NCBI GenBank assembly: GCA_963662175.1
Contig: OY759217.1
Span: forward strand, 52,738,108-52,802,107
DNA length: 64,000 bases
Source: Aradus depressus
Lineage: Eukaryota > Arthropoda > Insecta > Hemiptera > Aradidae
Direction: 5' to 3'
Shown here: in pieces, positions 40,690-51,465 of the stretch
How positions within the stretch are numbered: position 1 is the stretch's first letter
How the letters are laid out: each line of letters begins with the position of its first letter
The notes under the pieces: model-generated
What the model saw: the letters and a program-made list of their open reading frames with translations, nothing else
What the model was told of the DNA's origin: nothing
Database searches by the model: none
Made by a program: the position numbers and the translations under genes

Positions 40690-41610
40690 GCCATTTTACT
40701 TCCCCAGTTATGGACAGTTATGTAATCGGTCCAAAATTTGATGTTCATTCCTATCTGTCTGTGTGTTTCAACACAATAACTTCCAAAAAAATGAATATAT
40801 CTACAAGGAATATTATGTATGTATCCAAAAACCACATAGGAACGAAATCTACAGATTTCCAGCCAAATCATTAAGGGAGGGGGGGATTAGTGTATTTTTC
40901 ACTTCCCCAGCAAATTCAATGTTGAGTTTTTTCCAGGAGTTCATATTTCTTTACCCCCTCATTCCGTCTATGTGAATACAATATATGTACCCCTTAAGTA
41001 CGACATCTATTGATTTTCAGCTAAATCAGTAAAAGAAAGAAGGGGGGGGAGGGATAACGCAAAAACTCTAATGACTGTCGTTGTAATGGATGTGTTGTCA
41101 TGCAATTTTATATGTAAATTGTGGTTTATGTATTGAAACGTACTTGTAACTGGGATGAAGACTTGAACGAACTGGAAGGCAATCTATGAGGAAAAATAGT
41201 AATATAGGTTCTTTCATTCAACCGGATTATAAAAAAAAGAATGTTCCGGATAACCGGAGTTTTACTGTATAGAAATATAGAAAATTTCAATATGCCAAAA
41301 GAAATATAAATATATTTGTCTTTGTATGTGTGTGTGTGCATGTGAAGACGGTAACGCTCGATAAAGTCGATACTATATTTTATATTTAAATCCTAAAAAT
41401 CGGCCCAAGGAGAGAAAGTGACTCAACTAAAACCCTAATAACTGCTGTCATGATAAATTAATCGACACGCAAATATGAGAATTCAGAAGCTCTATGTATG
41501 TCAACTATTGATTTTTACCCTCAAGGGTCGATTGACTTTGGAGGGAGAGCAGCAACTTAATTAAGTCATCCGTGATGGGGAAGTACAGTGCCGGTGATTC
41601 ACACTAAAAT
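40690..41610 (+). repeat. family B, rearranged copy
   Basis: The first module is at 40690-40920 (ACTTCCCCAGTTATGGACAG, TATGTAATCGGTCCAAAATT). Further modules lie at 41000-41120 and 41390-41600, the last ending GGGGAAGTACAGTGCCGGTG and ATTCACAC. A non-B segment (41140-41320) intervenes. Confidence 0.65.
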
Positions 41611-41965
41611 TGCATAAAGCGAGCATCGGTTGGCGAGTCATCAACCAACTGCAAGACAATCGAACAGGGGCCTGATCTGTGAATCCACGAAGAGCACTCA
41701 CTCTGTCTTCCTCATTCCTGCCTAACAGTGCTCTCCATGGAAGTTTGATGTCAGGGCAACTCAGATGTGGTTCCAGTGCTCAAGTCCATAGTTCTATTTC
41801 GCTCTCAGATGCGCCCCAACCTGTTTTAATGTCTACGACCGTTCTTTTTTTTGTTTTGACATTGAAAGGGCGGAGACCCAACAGATGAATGATATCGAGT
41901 CTTGAGGGGTCCCCTCTGTCTTCTATCGAAAGGGTCGCCGCATCTTGAAGAAGGTAAAAAATTAT
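41611..41965. other. upstream flank of the FOG-like gene
   Basis: The sequence is less AT-rich than its surroundings and holds no recognised repeat. Open frames on both strands (for example minus 41780-42334) cross the exon below in the wrong direction and show no domain. It may hold upstream regulatory sequence. Confidence 0.4.
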
Positions 41966-42232
41966 TGTAGGTGACGTCAAAAAGTCTATAAGTATATAAG
42001 ATGGAAGAGATGAGATCGACTGTGGAAGGAGGGGAGATAAAGAGGGAATGTTGGGGGGTGGTGGGGGGAGGGGGAATTTGGGCGGGAAGAGGAGGTGGGG
42101 AGGGGGAGAGAAGGCGGGCAGTGTGAACCGGGCGTTGGGAAGTGTTGGGTGTTGTCGGGAGTGTGGAGAGGGCATCAAGACGAAATACGAGCACGAGAAG
42201 ACAACGTCATGACTGGCCATGTCTGAACGGAG
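41966..42232 (+). promoter_or_regulatory. putative promoter and 5'UTR of the FOG-like gene
   Basis: A palindromic CRE (TGACGTCA, 41972-41979) and a TATA box (TATATAAG, 41993-42000) lie close together, predicting transcription from about 42020-42030. The leader is strongly G-rich (GGGGGGTGGTGGGGGGAGGG, 42052-42071). It carries two short upstream ATGs: one ends after five codons (42209-42226), the other (42219) overlaps the main start in another frame, so translation may be damped. Confidence 0.55.
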
Positions 42233-42272
42233 ATGTCTCGCCGCAAGCAGAGCAACCCAAAGCCACTCAAAG
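42233..42272 (+). CDS. ush: first coding exon of a FOG/ZFPM (u-shaped)-like zinc-finger factor
   Basis: ATG is followed by MSRRKQSNPKPLK and one extra base, then the donor AAAG|GTAAAC. The start MSRRKQSNP is the FOG repression motif at the extreme N-terminus of FOG-1/FOG-2; close variants begin SALL and BCL11 proteins. In that family this peptide binds the histone-chaperone subunits of the NuRD complex, and the vertebrate FOG genes likewise end exon 1 just after it (from memory). SNP rather than AKP/GKP after MSRRKQ favours FOG over SALL or BCL11. The GATA-binding zinc fingers would be in exons right of the window. Reading on past the donor gives an unrelated 67-codon tail, so splicing is the better reading. 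The symbol is tentative. Confidence 0.72.
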
Positions 42273-42479
42273 GTAAACCCATCAAACGACTGTCTGTCTT
42301 TGCTCCTGTCAGCGGGGAACTGTCCTGCAGGCATTTAGTCTATCAGCCAATGAAACACTCCCGTTTTTCTGTACCCCAGCTGAAAAGATGGTTTCCTGCA
42401 AAGTGTCCTCCTCATTGTGCTACTGAGAAAATCGGTTGTCTGCGAACTGCGTTGAACCGGCGGATTCACAGATAGATGG

Positions 42480-43800
42480 ATTTGCGTATTGAAATAGTCC
42501 ATATGCTGTCATAATAAAAAATCGGGTTAAACCTCCCCAACCAGATAATTCTATTTTTCAGAAAAAGATAGTTGCTGTATGTAGCTGATAAAGAAAACAG
42601 TTCCAAAGCGTTGAGTAGGAAATGATTCTGAACTGGCCTCAGAAAAGAAATCGACTCTCTCCTTAACATGTTTTTTATGGTGTATTTTTGCAAATAAAAT
42701 ACTTTTCTTGATGTTGCTAATTGTTACTTGCCATTATTTATTTCAAAACATCAGTAAGACTATATTGTTAATCATAAAATTGATGTCTCTTTGTGAGAAT
42801 GCACATGAAGTGTAGCTTATGGAAAATCCTGTCTTCGGACCTCAATTATGTCGAATACTGTTTCGTTTTAAAACAATTTGGTTGGAAAAAATCGCTAAAG
42901 AATTCTCGACTGATGAAGATTGATAAACGGGGAAAAAAGTATTTTTGTTCACTTGCGAACAATATGACATTATCCTGGAAGTCAAAAGATGAATGTGTAC
43001 AACCAGTGGTTATTTTCTAAAATTTGGCATACTGGAACGTATCTATTTCTCCCATGTTGTGACGAATCGTTTATCTATATGGACTGTTGAATTGACAGAA
43101 GCACAATTTGACACAAGGAGCATAAGCAAGATTTTAGCTGTTATCTTAATAATACACACAAATATATTGGAGAGATAATAATGGATTTAAATAAATTCTA
43201 TACAAGAATTAGAATCAATGATTAAGGTTTAAATTAGAAATTTTATATCGAAGCAAGCTAAAGCTAGGTTTAAACATATTTTTTTATCCAATAGGTTAGG
43301 TCGCACAGACGTTATGGCATAATTCCTGGCTACTGGTCACGAGAGGTCAAGTAACTGCTGTCTTGAACCAGGTTATTTTGAAAAGATAATAAAGAAAAAA
43401 TTGTATTGTTCAACTGTATAAAAAAATCGAAAAAGGACCGGTGCGGAACATACAAGACGTTCCGACAGAGATTAAGCCCTGGTTCCAATGAGACTGGAAA
43501 AGCCGGTTTTGTAACTGCACTAAGTATGTACAGTTCTGTACATCAGCATACAAGACAAAGTGAACTTTCCTATTTGCCTATTGGTGTGCTTATTCGTTCC
43601 TTTTGCGAACGTTTTAACACCTTACTGTAGTTAATAAACTCGTTCAACCATCCTGTGTAATGAACCTTTAGTGAAAGGAAACTCAGAAATTGAAATATTT
43701 TTTTAGTTGACAATTTCCCTTGCAGATACGGGCACAGCAACCCGGGCAGTGTAAAGCCCCTTGACAGAAGACAAGAATGACAGTTAAAAAAGAGTGAAAA
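42480..43800. other. intronic stretch without recognised content
   Basis: It is AT-rich. Plus-strand frames at 42793-43020 and 43406-43630 are open but have no recognised family; the second (ETGKAGFVTALSMYSSVH...) has the better composition. Confidence 0.4.
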
Positions 43801-43817
43801 GTAAGAAAGTAGCCAGA

Positions 43818-43843
43818 GGAAGGGGGGGGGGGGGGGGGGGGGG
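43818..43843 (+). repeat. G tract of about 25 bases
   Basis: An unbroken G run follows AGAGGAAG and precedes TCCAATCAG. It begins a family B-derived region; the 61-bp array starts 60 bp on and a C tract of similar length lies beyond the array (45233-45260). Confidence 0.85.
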
Positions 43844-43904
43844 GTCCAATCAGATTGGCAGTTATCAGGGATATTGCCCCTCCCCTGAACCTCCTCTTCC
43901 TTCT

Positions 43905-45180
43905 CGTCGAATTCGCTGGAAATTGATGTGTCGTCTTACTTCGTTCCTAGATCCGCATATAAAATGGTCGAATTCGCTGGAAATTGATGTATCGTCTTAC
44001 TTCGTTCCTAGATCCGCATATAAAATGGTCGAATTCGCTGGAAATTGATGTATCGTCTTACTTCGATCCTAGATCCGCATATAAAATGGTCGAATTCGCT
44101 GGAAATTGATGTGTCGTCTTACTTCGTTCCTAGATCCGCATATAAAATGGTCGAATTCGCTGGAAAGTGATGTATCGTCTTACTTCGATCCTAGATCCGC
44201 ATATAAAATGGTCGAATTCGCTGGAAATTGATGTGTCGTCTTACTTCGTTCCTAGATCCGCATATAAAATGGTCGAATTCGCTGGAAATTGATGTATCGT
44301 CTTACTTCGTTCCTAGATCCGCATATAAAATGGTCGAATTCGCTGGAAATTGATGTATCGTCTTACTTCGATCCTAGATCCGCATATAAAATGGTCGAAT
44401 TCGCTGGAAATTGATGTGTCGTCTTACTTCGTTCCTAGATCCGCATATAAAATGGTCGAATTCGCTGGAAAGTGATGTATCGTCTTACTTCGATCCTAGA
44501 TCCGCATATAAAATGGTCGAATTCGCTGGAAATTGATGTGTCGTCTTACTTCGTTCCTAGATCCGCATATAAAATGGTCGAATTCGCTGGAAATTGATGT
44601 ATCGTCTTACTTCGTTCCTAGATCCGCATATAAAATGGTCGAATTCGCTGGAAATTGATGTATCGTCTTACTTCGTTCCTAGATCCGCATATAAAATGGT
44701 CGAAATCGCTGGAAATTGATGTGTCGTCTTACTTCGTTCCTAGATCCGCATATAAAATGGTCGAATTCGCTGGAAATTGATGTATCGTCTTACTTCGATC
44801 CTAGATCCGCATATAAAATGGTCGAATTCGCTGGAAATTGATGTGTCGTCTTACTTCGTTCCTAGATCCGCATATAAAATGGTCGAATTCGCTGGAAATT
44901 GATGCGTCGTCTTACTTCGTTCCTAGATCCGCATATAAAATGGTCGAATTCGCTGGAAATAGATGTATCGTCTTACTTCGTTCCTAGATCCGCATATAAA
45001 ATGGTCGAATTCGCTGGAAATTGATGTATCGTCTTACTTTGTTCCTAGATCCGCATATAAAAAAGTAGAATTCGCTGGAAATTGATGTATCGTTTTACTT
45101 CGTTCCTAGATCCGCATATAAAATGGTCGAATTCGCTGGAAATTGATGAGTTATCTTGCTTGGGTCTTAGATCCACTTAT
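43905..45180. repeat. 61-bp tandem array, about 21 copies, from a family B segment
   Basis: The unit is GTCGAATTCGCTGGAAATTG, ATGTATCGTCTTACTTCGTT, CCTAGATCCGCATATAAAAT, G. Alternating TGTGTC/TGTATC and TTCGTTCC/TTCGATCC types recur in blocks. The unit corresponds to family B text in reverse orientation (GAATTCGGCTGAAAATTGA..GTCGTCCTTA..ATATAAAATTTC) and the right edge passes into ordinary family B (TATAAAATTTCATATTGATAC). Confidence 0.93.
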
Positions 45181-45475
45181 AAAATTTCATATTGATACTT
45201 TCATGTCATTCTTCAGTTATTAGGGCTCTTAAGCCCCCCCCCCCCCCCCCCCCCCCCCCCTTCCGTTGGCCAATTTGCCTCAATATCAATAGGTGTCGTC
45301 CTTATGGGGTTCTGGAGATACAGAATTCCCTAAAATTCCGTGTCGATGTATTCATTTTATCGGAAGCTATCGCATTCACACTTTTTTTTTTTTAATTTTG
45401 GAATCAGGGGACAGCAAACATGAAATTCCGTTCAAACTCAAGATCGTATTTTTGACCGGTTGGACTGATACATTG
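45160..45475 (-). repeat. family B remainder beside the 61-bp array
   Basis: After the array come ATTGATACTTTCATGTC, a C tract of about 26, AATATCAATAGGTGTCGTCC, TGTCGATGTATTCATTTTAT, TTTGGAATCAGGGGACAGC and TTTTTGACCGG: family B in reverse order. Confidence 0.75.
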
Positions 45476-45599
45476 AGGTATTTATCTGTTACTTCCGCAG
45501 TCAGTTATGATAGTCGATACAACGTCAGGCCATTCATTTTGTAGGCAACTGAGTATTACCAAAAGAGAGAAAATATACAAATAAGTCTTTAAAACCATG

Positions 45600-45805
45600 A
45601 TGACGCTGTCCTTCGGATGGGATGTTGAGTAATGTTTATACAATGTCAGATTGTCGTTAAAGATCCCTACCGTACGTAACATTTAGGACTCCCAGAATTG
45701 AGTCAGGCTCATGTCCACCAGAGCGACAAGAAGAGCGCTCTGTTGTAGACGATATGACCTTGTAGTTAAAGCCTTAAGCCCGGGCATGAACCAAAAAACT
45801 AATAC
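45600..45805 (+). mobile_element. SINE-A, 5'-truncated and degraded
   Basis: GACGCTGTCCTTCGGATGGG, TGTCGTTAAAGATCCCTACC, CTCATGTCCACCAGAGCGAC and GAGCGCTCTGTTGTAGACGA keep the order of the body; the tail reads AAGCCCGGGCATGAACC. Confidence 0.78.
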
Positions 45806-46059
45806 ATTTCAGTATAAGAATGAAGAAAAAGTGCTGTGTGTCCTTGCATATCGATAAAAATTCTTTGATTATTTAAAGTAGAGATAAATAATGTGAATAA
45901 TTAATGCCTTCAGTGATGACTTATTTCTGACATTCATAACTAATAATAACAGCTAAGGGAAAAACTGTAACGAACATAGCAAGCGAAAAGTTTTTTTTTG
46001 CGTTATTTTTTCATAAGTATAATATTTATTCTGTCCAAACTGCATCCAATACTTACTTG

Positions 46060-46445
46060 GAGAAGTCGTCGGTGAATCATCGATAGTGTATTTCCCCATC
46101 ATGAAAATCTATTAATTTCAGCGAAATCGGCCGAAGGGAAAGGGCACCAGAGAAGGAGGTCCAATCAATACCCTGCCGATGTAATGAATGTATTGACACA
46201 CAATTTAGTATTAAGTAAAAGTTTTTAGTCCAAACGATCGATTGATATTGGCGGGAGATCGACAATTTAGTTGATTAGTCCAAACGGTCAATTGATATTA
46301 GGCGGAGATCGACAATTCAGTTGAATAATTAATTTTTTTCACATTTTTGGAATCAGAGGGTTGGCAAAACATAATTCCGCTGAAAACGGGACATTGAATT
46401 TTCTGACCGATTACCTAACTTCCTCTATACTTCACAGAGGAAGTA
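46060..46445 (-). repeat. family B copy, internally rearranged
   Basis: The end palindrome variant CGTCGGTGAATCATCGATAG lies at 46069-46088 and the other end (CCTCTATACTTCACAGAGGAAGTAA) near 46420-46444. The inside partly runs the opposite way (GCCGATGTAATGAATGTATT at 46174) and holds a 50-bp direct duplication (GTCCAAACGATCGATTGATAT, GTCCAAACGGTCAATTGATAT). Confidence 0.7.
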
Positions 46446-46449
46446 ATAT

Positions 46450-46961
46450 TACACTTTTTGAGACTCCCCCCCGCGGGTCGCGAGTTGCCGATCTCTGCCT
46501 TATATCGTAGAAAGCTCCAAATACGGGCGATTGAGTGATTTGAGAAGGGAGGTTTATTGAAACCATATTGGTGCTTAGTAGAGTTATGGAGACCAATTTA
46601 AAATTCAACAATTGAAGATAAGATTTATACAATTTTAATGATTTAATGTGAATATTCATTTTATTATTTAAGAGGTTACACTTGATGAAGCTGAGTCCAA
46701 TAAAACTTTAATTATAGATAATAAAAAGATAGTTCTCTTATTACTTACTATCATCAGATAAGTATGTCTCTTTTCAATAGTTTATATTTAAACAATAATT
46801 GGACATTAATTATTCATATTTTTATCTTTAAAATTATTTTAAATAATGAAGAGAGTTTATAAAGATAGGCTTATCTCCAAGAAAGCTACACTTTTCCTTC
46901 ATTCTTATGCTGAAATGTGTGATTGTAAACTAGGATACCTTGAACACAATTACGTAATGTT
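46450..46961. other. intronic stretch without recognised content
   Basis: A G/C patch lies at 46465-46500 (CCCCCCGCGGGTCGCGAG). The rest is AT-rich; no gene is seen. Confidence 0.5.
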
Positions 46962-48185
46962 CTACACTGACATATGAAGTTGAGGGGGCGCAAAAATATG
47001 CACAATAACGTAAAGGTGTACACTGACTTATAAAGTTGAGAGGGCGCAAAAATATGCACAATAACGTAAAGGTGTAGACTGATTTATAAAGTTGAGGGGG
47101 CGCAAAAATATGCACAGTAACGTCAAGGTGTACACTGATTTATTAAGTTGAGGGGGCGCAAAAATCTGCACAATAACGTAAAGGTGTAGACTGATTTATA
47201 AAGTTGAGGGGGCGCAAAAATATGCACAATAATGTAAAGTTGTAGACTGATTTATAAAGTTGAGGGGGCGCAAAAATATGCACAATAACGTAAAGGTGTA
47301 CACTGATTTATAAAGTTGAGGGGGCCCAAAAATATGCACAATAATGTAAAGGTGTACACTGACTTATTAAGTTGAGGGGGCGCAAAGATATGCACAATAA
47401 CGTAAAGGTGTACACTGACTTATAAAGTTGAGGGGGCCCAAAAATATGCACAATTACGTAAAGGTGTACACTGACTTATAAAGTTGAGGGGGCCCAAAAA
47501 TATGCACAATAACGTAAAGGTGTAGACTGACTTATAAAGTTGAGGGGACCCAAAAATATGCACAATTACGTAAAGGTGTTCACTGACTTATAAAGTTGAG
47601 GGGGCCCAAAAATATGCACAATAACGTAAAGGTGTAGACTGACTTATAAAGTTGAGGGGACCCAAAAATATGCACAATTACGTAAAGGTGTAGACTGACT
47701 TATAAAGTTGAGGGGGCCCAAAAATATGCACAATAACGTAAAGGTGTACACTGACTTATAAAGTTGAGGGGGCCCAAAAATATGCACAATAACGTAAAGG
47801 TGTAGACTGACTTATAAAGTTGAGGGGACCCAAAAATATGCACAATTACGTAAAGGTGTAGACTGACTTATTAAGTTGAGGGGGCCCAAAAATATGCACA
47901 ATAACGTAAAGGTGTACACTGACTTATGAAGTTGAGAGGGCCCAAAAATATGCACAATAACGTAAATGTGTAGACTGACTTATAAAGTTGAGGGGACCCA
48001 AAAATATGCACAATAACGTAAAGGTGTAGACTGACTTATAAAGTTGAGGGGACCCAAAAATATGCACAATTACGTAAAGGTGTACACTGACTTATAAAGT
48101 TGAGGGGACCCAAAAATATGCACAATAACGTAAAGGTGTAGACTGATTTATAAAGTTGAGGGGGCGCAAAAATATGCACAATTAC
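46962..48185. repeat. 56-bp tandem array, about 22 copies
   Basis: The unit is TGTACACTGACTTATAAAGT, TGAGGGGGCGCAAAAATATG, CACAATAACGTAAAGG. Three main variants (GGCGCAA, GGCCCAA, GGACCCAA) and AATAACG/AATTACG types are interleaved in a roughly two-unit rhythm. Confidence 0.93.
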
Positions 48186-48299
48186 TCGCTGATGTTGAAG
48201 TTCAAAGTATAAAGCATAGAATAGTTGAACGGTGTCCCTTTTTAATATGTTGACAAATGTGACAAAAATGTGCTAAGAGAGAGAGAGAGAGAGAGTGAT

Positions 48300-48935
48300 A
48301 ATGGCAATGCCAAAATGTTAAGAGGGGTGACACTCCCTAGTCACTCTCATTTGTGGCTAATCACTGTCACTGCTGCTGCTAAGGAGGTCTCTAGGCCATT
48401 AACGCTTAAGCCGTCGTTGGGGAAGTGTGGCAGAATGGAGGACACGGACTAAAGGATTACTGTGGGATCTAAGAAAGGAAAATAATTTTTTATAGCAACT
48501 TCGGTGACAAAACATACGTGTTAAGGTCAGTGTGAAGAGTTTGGTTGGAGACGTAATAAGGAGCATTGGCTATTATACGAAGGATTTTGAATTGAATGCG
48601 TCGAAGTTTGGAAGCCTTGACAGAACCCCAAGAGTTCAAGTCCGTAAGTTCACATATGTTTTGTGTACTGCCTTGTATACAAGTCGTTTTGTTTTCAAAG
48701 TTAATTTAGATCATTTGTCTAGCAGTCTTAGTAACAGTTTGTGACGTATGTTCATTTCTAGTCTTTTCAGTTGAGTATGAGGCCTAAAGAGATAGGGCAC
48801 ACTGGAGGGACATATTTGCGACGGAGAGTGAAGACGATGTTAACTGACTTCTTGTCGTTCACCTTTGTTCGAGGACTGAAGGGATACCAGGTGTTCTTGG
48901 AGGTGTCTGGGTGAAAGGGCTCTGTCGAGATGAGG
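48300..48935 (-). pseudogene. LINE ORF2 C-terminal remnant
   Basis: On the minus strand the text parallels the thumb and C-terminus of the intact ORF2. The plus text TTGACAGAACCCCAAGAGTT near 48618 matches the CTGAACCCCAGAGCTGAACG segment at 20025, and GTCTAGCAGTCTTAG near 48717 matches GTCTAGTAGTCTTTTG. The reading WPRDLL appears near 48390. Stops are frequent. A (GA)n run lies just left (48277-48295). Confidence 0.75.
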
Positions 48936-49239
48936 AGAATTATAGACATTAATTAGCTATTAGGTTTCCATAAGGATACTAACGTGTTGGCGATTGGAGA
49001 ATTGTATGTCCAGTGTTCAATGGTCGCCGTGTTTCAAGGTCGCCTGCTACCAAGCTACCACTCGACTGTGGCAGTGCAGATTGCGCAGCTCTCCCACCTC
49101 ACAAAGTGCTGTTCAGCTGTTCTACCCCAGTAGCTATCCGTCTATAGTGAATGTACTGTTAACTTATCTTTGAATGACAACTGGTTAAAGGGTCTGTCCG
49201 TACATTAGGTAACGCTTCGCGCGGTGGGGGGATTATAAA

Positions 49240-49945
49240 ATTTCATAATTTCACTCGTGAATGACAATTGTTTTTACTATACGAAGCATAGTTATATAAT
49301 CGATCAGAAATTCGATGTTGAGTTTCCACCAAAATTTTATCGTTTCCGAACCTAAATCCAAAAATAAATAAAAAAAAAAAAAGTATGTATATCTGTGAAC
49401 ATGATATCTCCCGATGTAATGAATGTATCGGCACGAAATTTTATATGGGTATCCAGAACCCCATAAGGTCCCACATCTATTGGTTTTCTGCCAAATCCGC
49501 TGAAGGAAAGGATGTGGGGGGGGCTTAATACACACTAATAACAGCCGATATAATCTTATATAATAATATATAAGTGTATCGACACAAAATTTCATATGTA
49601 AATTCGATATCCCATAAGAACGACTTCATTCACTTTCCAAGGAATCAGTGGAAGTAATTGGAGGGGGGGGGGGTCAGAAGGGGAGACAACTCAATAACCT
49701 CTAATAACAGCCGATGTAATGAATGTATCAACACAAAATTTAGTATGAAGATTCAGAAGCTCCTATGTAATACATCTAATGATTTTGGTCAATTTGTTTT
49801 GGAGGGAGAGCGAAAACTTAATGGATTATTTCGTTCTGGGAAAGTACACTTTTTTTCTGTTTTCTTTTTCTTCGTTCATGAACTGAGGTTTGGAAGACAT
49901 GAAGTTCCGATTATATAACTTTCTCTATACTTCATATAGTTGGAG
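49240..49945 (+). repeat. family B copy, nearly complete
   Basis: Order: AGTTATATAATCGATCAGAA, GAACATGATATCTCCCGATG, TAATGAATGTATCGGCACG, CACATCTATTGGTTTTCTGC, a second and a third module (49565 and 49714) and GGTTTTGGAGGG-type text. A G11 run is at 49661-49672. It ends TTTCTCTATACTTCATATAG near 49935. Confidence 0.75.
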
Positions 49946-50439
49946 TGGTAAACATTAGCACTAGATCGTCATATGACGAAGTGGTTAGCTTCCCTTCAGG
50001 GATTACTGTCGCCTCAGCTCCTGTCTGTTGGAGATGTCCTCTCTATGTTCTACTCTTGTCCAGCTTCCATCCTACTCGTCCGGTCGGCATCACTTCTTCA
50101 TTATCAATATCAGTTGTTCTTTTCCGAAATATAATTTTATTGCTGATTGAAAAATTGATATTTAAAATTTAAAAAAATAAATTCAAAACATAAGATTTTT
50201 CTGAGGAATTTAAAATAACGTAATATAAATGAATGATATCTGGTTGGAGACATCTTAGCTGCGGGCTGATAAAGAGGCGGTTAGCTCAAAACATTCCTCC
50301 TTCTCCATCTGATATCATTTTATTTTGAGGTATTTAGTAGATAAAGATAAATAAAAATAAATACATTTTACCTTATATGAACGTCATGTTAATGAGGCCG
50401 GGGAGAGTTGGTTGTATTTATACCGAAAATAACATATTT

Positions 50440-50720
50440 GATCCAGTGGCGTAGCTACATATCACGGGGCCCCTGAGCATTGTAGCACAGGGGTAATGTG
50501 CTTGCCTACTATGCTCAAGATTGCCCGTTCAACCCCCCCCCCCCCCCCCCCCCCCCCTTATGGTATCTGTGAGGTAACAGTCCTTCGGAAAGAACGAGTC
50601 TGTGCAACGTCAGGTTCTCTTAAGGGACCCCAGCCCTACTCTTGGATAGGCAGGTGACTCCTACAATATAGTCTCCAGGGAAGGTATGAAAGCATTGAGT
50701 GCATAGGTCCCTCAGGTTTA
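50440..50720 (+). mobile_element. tRNA-like SINE fragment with hAT-type start
   Basis: CAGTGGCGTAGCTAC at 50455 resembles a hAT terminus. Next come GTAGCACAGGGGTAATGTGC (A-box-like) and a degenerate B box replaced by a C22-24 run (50525-50548), then AACGTCAGGTTCTCTTAAGG, GATAGGCAGGTGACTCC. The body is a distant SINE-A relative. Confidence 0.55.
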
Positions 50721-50895
50721 ACATCCCTTCTTATACATCTATCTATTTCTTTTTATGTATGTACCTCGTGTAGTCTAGCGCTGCTGGAATCAAATCAAAA
50801 CAATATCCATAGAATGGGAAGATCACAAAATGTCACACAGACAATGCGCCAATTAGTCCACTATGTTTTTGCTGTCTCCCTGAAACCAATCTTCC

Positions 50896-51233
50896 TAGGT
50901 TAGGTTAGGTTAGGTTTTATGACTCATGCCCGGGCTTTAACTACGACGTCATATCTCCTACTACCAGAGCGCTCTTTCGTCACTCTGGTGGACATGAGCC
51001 CGACTCTACTCTGGAAGTCCTAAATTTTGCCTACCCTAAATTTTTATTCACCTAGGGCAGGGGTCTTTAACGAGTACCTGACATCGTATAGGCTTAACGT
51101 CCCATCCGAAGGACGGCGTGCTCAAGGTTTTTCACCTCTCAGATAAAAAAATCTAAGGGCTTCGGCCTGGTGTCGAACCCGCGATCTTCAGCTCAGTAAG
51201 GAAGCACTCATAACACTGAGCTACCGACGCCCC
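50896..51233 (-). mobile_element. SINE-A, near full length, telomere-like tail
   Basis: The plus text begins TAGGTTAGGTTAGGTTAGG, TTTTATGACTCATGCCCGGG and passes the whole body to GCTACCGACGCCCCC. The tail therefore has four CCTAA units on the element strand. The head keeps B box GGGTTCGACACC and A box GTAGCTCAGTG. Confidence 0.9.
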
Positions 51234-51465
51234 CCAACTGTTAGTATACACCGTATAAGTTATCCTGCTATTAAAATATACTGTTATATTGTTATGAGGA
51301 AGTATTGTAATCGTGCGAAAATCCGAGTTCGAGGTTTCAACGGATTTTCACGTTCCAGGGTCGTCTGAATTTGGTTTTGATATATCTAGTAATGCCAATA
51401 TGAAATGATTTTGATAAGGGAGAGAGTGTGATCTGTAAGCTTGGTGGTTGGTATAGGAAGATCCT

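Noticed and set aside
41780..42334. Minus-strand 184-codon frame over the FOG-like exon
   Set aside because: Low-complexity proline/serine text from the G-rich leader, no recognised domain; the plus-strand motif at a start codon with a donor is far more specific.
42273..42475. Reading the FOG-like exon through to the stop at 42475
   Set aside because: The tail after residue 13 resembles no FOG, SALL or BCL11 protein, and GTAAAC follows exactly where a donor is expected.
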